A stretch of 64,000 bases of DNA, from the NCBI GenBank assembly GCA_003054665.1, contig QAYY01000010.1:248001-312000 (forward strand). The letters run 5' to 3'. This document shows, piece by piece, positions 58,108-64,000 of the stretch (within the stretch, counting starts at the first letter, position 1; each line of letters begins with the position of its first letter). A program made the translations under genes and the position numbers. A model generated the notes under the pieces. It was given only the letters and a program-made list of their open reading frames with translations, ran no database searches and was not told where the DNA came from. Source of the DNA: Opitutaceae bacterium EW11. Its GTDB lineage: Bacteria > Verrucomicrobiota > Verrucomicrobiia > Opitutales > Opitutaceae.

Positions 58108-60152
58108 TCCCTTCTCCCATGACCGACCGACGCTCGCCCCTCGCCTGCACGTTCTGCCTCAGTCTGGTTCTCGCCGCTTCTTTTTGTCTCGCGGTCAGAA
58201 CCACGGCGCAGGCGGACGGCGCTCAGCGATGGGCTTTCAGCACCCTCTCCAGTTCCACGGCTGGCAATATTGTCGCGACCCCCGCGACCGGCCCGGACGG
58301 CGCCATCTATATCGGCGTGGAAATCGGGACTTCGACGAGTTCGTCCAACACGGGGAAACTCTTCGCGGTGAATCCGGACGGAAGCGTGAAGTGGACTTTC
58401 GATGCCCCCGACTGGATCGACTCCACCCCGGCGGTCGGGAGCGACGGGACGGTGTACGTGGGGTGCTGGAACGGCGTTCTCTACGCGCTGAAATCCGACG
58501 GCACGAAGCTCTGGAGCTACGACACCCATTCTTTCATTGCCTCGTCCCCGGCACTCGCGACCGACGGCACGGTGTACGTCGGCGCAGGAAACGGGAACCT
58601 CTACGCCATCGCCAGCAACGGCACGCTCAAGTGGACATATCCCTCCGCCGATTGGGTCGACTCCGCTCCCGCGGTGGCGCCGGACGGCACGATCGTTTTC
58701 GGTTCGTGGGATTCCACGCTCTACGCGGTAAACCCGGATGGAACGGAGAAGTGGCACTACAAGACGGCCGGCAATCTCGCCAGTTCACCCGCGATCGCCG
58801 CCAACGGCACCGTCTACATCGGCTGCCGCGACGACCAGCTCTACGCCTTCAGCCCGGACGGCTCGCTCAAGTGGACTTTCGACGCGGCGGACGTGATCGA
58901 CTCCTCGCCGGTGATTGGAAACGACGGCACCGTCTATGTCGGTTCGCTCGGCGGCCGGCTCTTCGCCCTCAATCCCGACGGAACGGAAAAGTGGCGCTAT
59001 CCGCGCGCCGACCAAGCCGCCTTGAAATCGATCTCCTCCACGCCGGCAGTCCGAGCCGACGGCAGCATCCTCTTCGGGACCGGCGGCGGCGGAACCTCCG
59101 GCAATGCGGTGTATGCACTCCGTGCCGACGGCACGCTGCTCTGGTCCACCGCGCTCGGCGACTGGGTCGACTCTTCACCCCTCGTGAGCGACGACGGTGC
59201 GATCTACGTCGGCTGCACGGACAAGAAGCTCTACTCGTTAAAAAGCGGGTCTTCGCCGTTTACCGCGGATTGGAGCCAGTATCATCGGGATCCCTTTCGC
59301 AACGGCCAGCAGGTGATGGGCGCCAAGTCCGGGACCACCGGCCGGCTGATCAACCTTTCCGCCCGCGCGGATGCGGGCACGGGCGACAACACCCTGATCA
59401 CGGGCTTCATCATCGCCGGCACCGGACAGCGCAACGTCATGGTGCGCGGCATCGGACCGACGTTGAGCCAGTTCGGCGTCGCGTCGCCGCTCCAGGATCC
59501 GATTCTCACGACCTATGTCGGCGCCGCACCCGACCTCACCAACGACAACTGGGGCACGGCGACAAATCAGTCGGTGATTGGCACCGCTACCTCCGCCACC
59601 GGAGCGTTTTCACTTCCCGCCGGGAGCAAGGACGCGATCATCGCCGCCGGTTTTCCGGGTGGCCCGCACACGGTCCACGTGACCGCAGCCGCTGGAACGA
59701 CGACCGGCGTCGCGCTGATGGAGGTGTATGACTTCGGTGGAGACGCCTCGGCGCGACTCTCAAATCTTTCCGCCCGCAGCACCGTCGGAACCGGGGCCAA
59801 CGTCCTGATCGCCGGTGTCATTGTGTCGGGCTCGACGCGATCCGTGGTCATCCGGGGCGTAGGTCCCACGCTTGCTCAGGCACCGTACAATGTCGGCGGC
59901 GTGCTCGCGGATCCTCAGCTGCGGCTCTACAAGAGCCAGCAGGTCATCGCGGAAAACAACGACTGGCTGACCGCGAGCGATCCGACTTTGGTCAAATCCG
60001 CGATGCAGTCGTCAGGGGCGTTTCCGCTCCCCGACGGCAGCAAGGACGCCGTCTTGGTCGTGACGCTTCCTCCCGGGGCCTACACCGCTCAGGTGTCCGG
60101 CGTGAACCTCACGAGCGGTGTGGCGATCGTCGAATTGTACGAGCTGCCTTGA
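58104..60152 (+). CDS. Secreted PQQ-like beta-propeller protein with verrucomicrobial C-terminal repeats
   Basis: The 682-residue protein has a signal peptide and then about seven propeller blades of the type DGTVYVGxxNGxLYALxxDG, residues 60-390. Two copies of a second module follow: RLINLSARADAGTGDNTLI with VRGIGPTL, then RLSNLSARSTVGTGANVLI with IRGVGPTL. I associate the latter module with surface proteins of Verrucomicrobiota. No catalytic residues are evident; ligand or polymer binding outside the cell is plausible. The start at 58104 overlaps the kinase stop (ATGA); an ATG at 58119 is an alternative. Confidence 0.85.
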   Translation: MIPSPMTDRRSPLACTFCLSLVLAASFCLAVRTTAQADGAQRWAFSTLSSSTAGNIVATPATGPDGAIYIGVEIGTSTSSSNTGKLFAVNPDGSVKWTFDAPDWIDSTPAVGSDGTVYVGCWNGVLYALKSDGTKLWSYDTHSFIASSPALATDGTVYVGAGNGNLYAIASNGTLKWTYPSADWVDSAPAVAPDGTIVFGSWDSTLYAVNPDGTEKWHYKTAGNLASSPAIAANGTVYIGCRDDQLYAFSPDGSLKWTFDAADVIDSSPVIGNDGTVYVGSLGGRLFALNPDGTEKWRYPRADQAALKSISSTPAVRADGSILFGTGGGGTSGNAVYALRADGTLLWSTALGDWVDSSPLVSDDGAIYVGCTDKKLYSLKSGSSPFTADWSQYHRDPFRNGQQVMGAKSGTTGRLINLSARADAGTGDNTLITGFIIAGTGQRNVMVRGIGPTLSQFGVASPLQDPILTTYVGAAPDLTNDNWGTATNQSVIGTATSATGAFSLPAGSKDAIIAAGFPGGPHTVHVTAAAGTTTGVALMEVYDFGGDASARLSNLSARSTVGTGANVLIAGVIVSGSTRSVVIRGVGPTLAQAPYNVGGVLADPQLRLYKSQQVIAENNDWLTASDPTLVKSAMQSSGAFPLPDGSKDAVLVVTLPPGAYTAQVSGVNLTSGVAIVELYELP

Positions 60153-60286
60153 GGCGGCGCGGGACAGCCCCGGGCCACACGCAGAACCGCTGACGACGAA
60201 CGCCGTGCGCTCGCCTCCGTCGACAAAGGCCCCGCGAGCGTTTCCGACAAATTCGCAGCGTCGAAAACGCCCGGGAGTTACTCGGC

Positions 60287-62203
60287 CTACTTCCCCTGCT
60301 TGGAACTGGCCTCGATCTTCGCGGCCTCCTGCTCGAGGCGGGAAACCAGTTCGTCCAGGCTGTCGACGACGGCCTGAACGGTCTCCTTCTGAGTCAGGTC
60401 CACGCCGGCTTTCTTCAACTGCTCGACCGGATAGTCGTTCCCGCCGCTGCGCAGAAGCGTGAGGTACCGTTCCGTCGCCGCCTTGCGCGAACCTTCGTCC
60501 CCCCGGGTCATTGCCTTGAACAGCTTGGCCGACGAGGCGAAGCAGGTCGCGTACTGGTAAACATAATACGGCGTGCCGTAGAAGTGCGGGATGCGCGCCC
60601 AGGTGATCTTGTCCAGTTCAGGGATCTCGGCGGAATCGCCGTAGTAGTCGTGCATCAGCTTCATGAAGATCTCGTTCAAGATCTCCGCGGTGATCGGCTG
60701 GCCCTGTTCCACCCGGCGGTGCGCCTGGAGTTCGAAGTCCGCGAACATCACCTGCCGGTAGAAGGTGGTGATGATCGAGTCGACGGCGTGCTGCAGGAGG
60801 ACAAACCGTTCCTTCGGGTCGTTCGTCTCGGAGAGGAACTTCTCCAGCAGGAACCGCTCGTTGGTGGTCGAGGCCACCTCCGCCACGAAGATCGTGTAGT
60901 CGGACGTGGCGAACGGCTGGCTCTCGTACGAGAGCACGGTGTGCATGGCGTGGCCGGCCTCGTGGGCGAAGGTGAAAACCGCGTCCATCGTGTCGTTGTA
61001 GTTGAGCAGCAGGTACGGGCCGACGCCGTACACTCCGGCGGAGTAGGCGCCGGCCCGCTTGCCGTCGTTTTCGTAGACGTCGATCCGTCCGCCCGAGACG
61101 AATTTCTTGTATTTCGAGACGTAGTCGGGCCCCAGCGGCGCAACGGATTCGATGAGGAGTTCCTTCGCTTTTTCGTACGGGTAAGTCCGATCCACGGCGT
61201 AGATCGGGATCATGTTGTCGTACGGATGGTAGTGCTCCAGGCCGAGCAGCCTCTTGCGCAGGCGGAAGTACCGCTGGTAAGGCCCTGTGCCTTCGCGCGT
61301 CGTCTTCACAAGCGTCTCCACAACGGCGGTCGGAATCGCGTCGGAGTCGAGCGAGGCGTCGAGCACCGATGGATAATTGCGAGCCTGCGCGGTGAACCAA
61401 CCGCGCTGAAGCACGCCGTTGTAGATAGCGGCGTAGGTGTTGAGCGTGTTCGCAAATGTCCCGAAATGCGCCTCGAACGTTTTGGCGCGGTCGGCCTGGT
61501 TTCGATTCGTCAGCAGGATCTGCTGGTAGTTGCCCAGACTCATCGTGACCTGCTTTCCGTCGGAAAGCGTGATTGTCGGAAACTTGATATCCGCCGTGCT
61601 GAGTTCGCTGTAGGTGGCGCGCGGCGTTTGCTCAAGCTGAGTCGCGTACGAGAGGAGCCGCTCGCCCTTTTCGTCGAGGACGTGCTTCTGCTGGCGATAG
61701 GCGTTGAGGATGCCGAAACGATACGGAGCGAGGCCCGGCGTCTCGGAAATCCACTTCTCCATCGTCTCTTGCGGAATCGCCAGGAGTTCGGGCGTGAACC
61801 ACGCGGTCGCCGTGCCAAAGCGCGCCATGACGCCTTGGACGCGCTGGAGCTTGGCGTTGACGTCGTTGTTTCTCAGGTCGACGTCGCGCTGGAGCTGCGG
61901 ATACCGGTAGACTTTATAGAGCAGCTGCTCGATCTCGTCGTGAAGCGTGAACGCCTTCAGGACCGCCTGCGGCCCCTGGGCGAGCGAACCTTTCAACGAA
62001 GCATAGACGCCCATCTTCGCTTCCATGTCTTTCAGCCCGGCGTCCCACGCATTCCAGTCGGTGAACAGCGGAGTGAAGTCCCACCGATATTCCGCCGGGA
62101 TTTCCGCACGGTTTCGGGTTTGGGGTTTGGCGGAGCCGGTGGTGAGGATCATTGAGGTGCCTGCAAGGAGTGTTCCGGTAACTTTCCAGACTGCTGTATG
62201 CAT
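60287..62203 (-). CDS. pepF: M3-family oligoendopeptidase F with signal peptide
   Basis: The 638-residue zinc metallopeptidase carries the HExxH motif as FAHEAGHAMHTVLSYES, with the further Glu ligand about 25 residues downstream (FVAEVASTTNERFL). The C-terminal GTPYYVYQYATCFA segment is typical of PepF. The N-terminus (WKVTGTLLAGTSMILTTGSA) looks like a signal peptide, so it is probably periplasmic, whereas most PepF enzymes are cytoplasmic. The ATG at 62203 is chosen because it precedes this signal. It is divergent from the M28 peptidase gene. Confidence 0.92.
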   Translation of the reverse strand: MHTAVWKVTGTLLAGTSMILTTGSAKPQTRNRAEIPAEYRWDFTPLFTDWNAWDAGLKDMEAKMGVYASLKGSLAQGPQAVLKAFTLHDEIEQLLYKVYRYPQLQRDVDLRNNDVNAKLQRVQGVMARFGTATAWFTPELLAIPQETMEKWISETPGLAPYRFGILNAYRQQKHVLDEKGERLLSYATQLEQTPRATYSELSTADIKFPTITLSDGKQVTMSLGNYQQILLTNRNQADRAKTFEAHFGTFANTLNTYAAIYNGVLQRGWFTAQARNYPSVLDASLDSDAIPTAVVETLVKTTREGTGPYQRYFRLRKRLLGLEHYHPYDNMIPIYAVDRTYPYEKAKELLIESVAPLGPDYVSKYKKFVSGGRIDVYENDGKRAGAYSAGVYGVGPYLLLNYNDTMDAVFTFAHEAGHAMHTVLSYESQPFATSDYTIFVAEVASTTNERFLLEKFLSETNDPKERFVLLQHAVDSIITTFYRQVMFADFELQAHRRVEQGQPITAEILNEIFMKLMHDYYGDSAEIPELDKITWARIPHFYGTPYYVYQYATCFASSAKLFKAMTRGDEGSRKAATERYLTLLRSGGNDYPVEQLKKAGVDLTQKETVQAVVDSLDELVSRLEQEAAKIEASSKQGK

Positions 62204-62265
62204 GGGGCGGCACCCTAACGAATTGGTCTCTTGCGTCGAGCGAGCAGCGCTGCGACGCATCGAGT

Positions 62266-63648
62266 ATGCGCGTCCAAACCTTGCTGATCGCCGCTAGTCT
62301 GACCGTCGTATCCGCCGTTTCACGCGGCACCGAAACCGCTCCGGAGCCTCTCCAGCGGTTCTACGAGGAGGCGCTGGCGCATTCGCCGTCCTATGAACAG
62401 CTGGTCGATTTGGTGAACCGCTATCCGGGACGTCTCGCCGGATCTCAGGCGATGGACGGCGCCATGAAGTGGGCGGAAGAAACGCTTCGCAAGACCGGAT
62501 GCAACGACGTCCGCGTGCAGCCCGTCGCCGTGCCCTCTTGGGAGCGCGGCGGCCCGGAGAGCGTCGGTCTTGTTGGCGTCGGAGGCGCGCCTTTCGAGCC
62601 GCTGGCCGCGGTGGGCTTGGGGTGGTCGGTGGCCACGCCGGAAACCGGACTCCAGGCCGAGGTCGTCGAAGTCCAGTCACTGCAGGAGTTGGAGAAACTC
62701 GGTCGGGCCGCCGTGGAGGGGAAGATCGTCTTCTTCAACCGCCCGATGCCCAGAACCATCGTCGACCCGAGCGCCGCGTACCGCCGCACGTCCGACCAGC
62801 GTAACCGCGGCCCGGCGGCGGCGGCCCGGCTGGGCGCCGTGGGAGCGCTGACGCGCTCGCTGACCCAGAGCACCGACGATGTTCCGCACGCCGGATACAC
62901 CGGATTCCCGGCCGGCGGTCCGAAGATTCCCGCCGCCGCCCTGAGCGTGATCGCCGCCGACCATTTGAGCGCGGCGCTCAGGCAGGACCCGCACCGTCCG
63001 GTCCGCATGACGCTTCATGGCCGCTGGGTCGGCGATCGGCCTTCAGGCAACGTCATTGCCGAGATTCGCGGATCCGAGTTTCCCGACGAGGTCATCGTCG
63101 TCGGCGCGCACCTCGACTGCTGGGACACCAGCCCCGGGGCGCACGACAACGGCGCCGGGGTGGTTCAGGCCATCGAGGTCATGCGCCTTTTCCGCGCCCT
63201 CGGTATCCGTCCGCGCCATACGCTTCGCTGCGTTCTGTTCGTCGCCGAGGAGAACAGCCTGGCCGGCGGGAACGAATACGCGCGGGTCGCAAAGGAAAAG
63301 AAGGAGAAACACGTCTTCGCCATCGAATCGGACTCGGGCGGTTTCGGTTGCCGCGCTTTCGCTCTTTCGAACAAGAGTTTCCCTGCCCACGAACGCGCCG
63401 CGCGCTGGAGCAGCCGTTTCGCTCCGTTTGGCGTCGTTTCGTTCACCAATGTCGGCGCCGGCGGGGACATCGAACCGCTGGAAGAGCTGGGCGTGACGAT
63501 CGCCGAGATCCGGCCGGAATCGGCGCGCTATTTCGATTATCACCACACGCCGATCGATACCGCGGACAAAGTGAATCCCCGGGAACTCGAACTGGGCGCC
63601 GCCGCGATGGCGTCCCTGGTCTGGCTCGTGGACTCCGAGGGACTTTGA
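62266..63648 (+). CDS. Secreted M28-family aminopeptidase-like zinc peptidase
   Basis: The 460-residue protein has a signal peptide (TLLIAASLTVVSAVSRG) and a PA-like insert. The M28 catalytic core has zinc ligands in VVGAHLDCWD, AHDNGAGVV, VAEENSLAGG, AIESDSGGFG and YHHTPIDTAD. The family removes N-terminal residues from peptides, or in some members cleaves other amides. The start at 62266 gives the signal peptide. With the S46 and M3 enzymes nearby it completes a set of exported peptidases that could break down peptides in the periplasm. Confidence 0.9.
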   Translation: MRVQTLLIAASLTVVSAVSRGTETAPEPLQRFYEEALAHSPSYEQLVDLVNRYPGRLAGSQAMDGAMKWAEETLRKTGCNDVRVQPVAVPSWERGGPESVGLVGVGGAPFEPLAAVGLGWSVATPETGLQAEVVEVQSLQELEKLGRAAVEGKIVFFNRPMPRTIVDPSAAYRRTSDQRNRGPAAAARLGAVGALTRSLTQSTDDVPHAGYTGFPAGGPKIPAAALSVIAADHLSAALRQDPHRPVRMTLHGRWVGDRPSGNVIAEIRGSEFPDEVIVVGAHLDCWDTSPGAHDNGAGVVQAIEVMRLFRALGIRPRHTLRCVLFVAEENSLAGGNEYARVAKEKKEKHVFAIESDSGGFGCRAFALSNKSFPAHERAARWSSRFAPFGVVSFTNVGAGGDIEPLEELGVTIAEIRPESARYFDYHHTPIDTADKVNPRELELGAAAMASLVWLVDSEGL

Positions 63649-63789
63649 CCGACGCTTCGCACGGCAGCGCCCGACGAGGAGTTTCCCCTCGTCATCCCAC
63701 CTCGCGCATTTCCATGCTCACCGGATGCGAGATGACGATTCAACACGCGGCTTCCGTGCGGAAGAGCGTCCCAAGGTCGGCGGCAAACG

Positions 63790-64000
63790 ATGATTCGCGC
63801 GCTCGTTTTCGATTTTGACGGACTGATTCTGGATACCGAAACGCCGATCATCGAGGCGTGGATGGAACTGCACGAGGAGGCCCGGGTGCCCTACGAGAAA
63901 TCGTACGCCGCCAACATCGTCGGGCACGTCGACATCGATTTTGACCCGTGGATCGCGTTCGACGCCGCGGTGGACCGTGAGGCGCTCGAACGCGAGCACA
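63790..64000 (+). CDS. HAD-superfamily hydrolase, beta-phosphoglucomutase-like, partial at window edge
   Basis: The frame begins MIRALVFDFDGLILDTETP, with the nucleophile Asp in the DFDG motif and the following LDTE typical of subfamily IA with a helical cap. About 70 residues are visible before the right edge. The cap start (IIEAWMELHEEARVPYE) resembles beta-phosphoglucomutase or phosphoglycolate phosphatase-like proteins; the substrate cannot be told. The 141-base gap before it shows no gene. Confidence 0.85.
   Translation, partial: MIRALVFDFDGLILDTETPIIEAWMELHEEARVPYEKSYAANIVGHVDIDFDPWIAFDAAVDREALEREH

Overview
The window is a GC-rich bacterial chromosome segment with ordinary housekeeping content. 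No phage, transposase, integrase or CRISPR array was seen. The best guess is a member of the Verrucomicrobiota, probably Opitutaceae-like. This is inferred from a secreted beta-propeller protein ending in the LSAR..GTG../IRG.GPTL repeat that I associate with verrucomicrobial surface proteins, a CdsZ/DUF164 zinc-ribbon protein, and very few Shine-Dalgarno motifs. Oxygen-independent enzymes (class III ribonucleotide reductase NrdD/NrdG, HemN, iron-sulfur fumarase) sit beside complex I and an oxygen-stable fumarase. That mix suggests an anaerobe or a facultative organism.

Layout. 1-8442 (minus): the complex I operon nuoB-C-D-E-F-G-H-I-J, entering the left edge inside nuoJ and lacking nuoA in front of nuoB. 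8805-8894: tRNA-Ser(GGA). 9.3-25.5 kb: metabolic genes (aminotransferase, chromate transporter, QueD-like, nrdDG, sufUS, hemN, LysM lipoprotein, kdsD, oxidoreductase, class I fumarase, YjbQ, RNHCP protein). 25.8-30.6 kb: class II fumarase, an ECF sigma factor with a coupled membrane protein, polyprenyl diphosphate synthase and a CPBP protease. 30.7-35.0 kb (minus): five overlapping genes resembling pilM-N-O-P-Q. 35.3-35.8 kb: a 33-residue bS22-like ribosomal peptide and rpsT. 35.9-40.9 kb (plus): a NarL-type two-component pair followed by three minor-pilin-like genes. 40.9-48.2 kb: RNase P RNA, CdsZ-like, Rrf2 regulator, gyrB and gyrA. 48.5-64 kb: EIIA-Ntr-like protein, S46 peptidase, two tandem corA genes, a sigma-54 signalling locus, secreted M3 and M28 peptidases, and a HAD hydrolase running off the right edge.

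Two patterns deserve attention. First, five gaps between co-directional genes (nuoI/nuoJ, nuoE/nuoF, nuoD/nuoE, gyrB/gyrA, corA/corA) carry the same kind of element. After the upstream stop codon comes a purine-rich array of degenerate 7- or 8-base units (GAATGAA- or GGCTGAA-like). An inverted pyrimidine-rich array then runs up to the start codon of the next gene. In three cases a GC-rich hairpin sits at the upstream stop codon. Because most genes here lack Shine-Dalgarno sequences and have pyrimidine-rich leaders, these arms could sequester the next gene's leader.

Second, 53.5-60.2 kb forms a compact sigma-54 circuit. An NtrC-type regulator is followed by a promoter region with a dyad and a good -24/-12 site, then a small secreted helical protein, a predicted outer-membrane barrel, a sensor kinase and a secreted propeller protein. 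The kinase lies inside the operon that the circuit probably controls.
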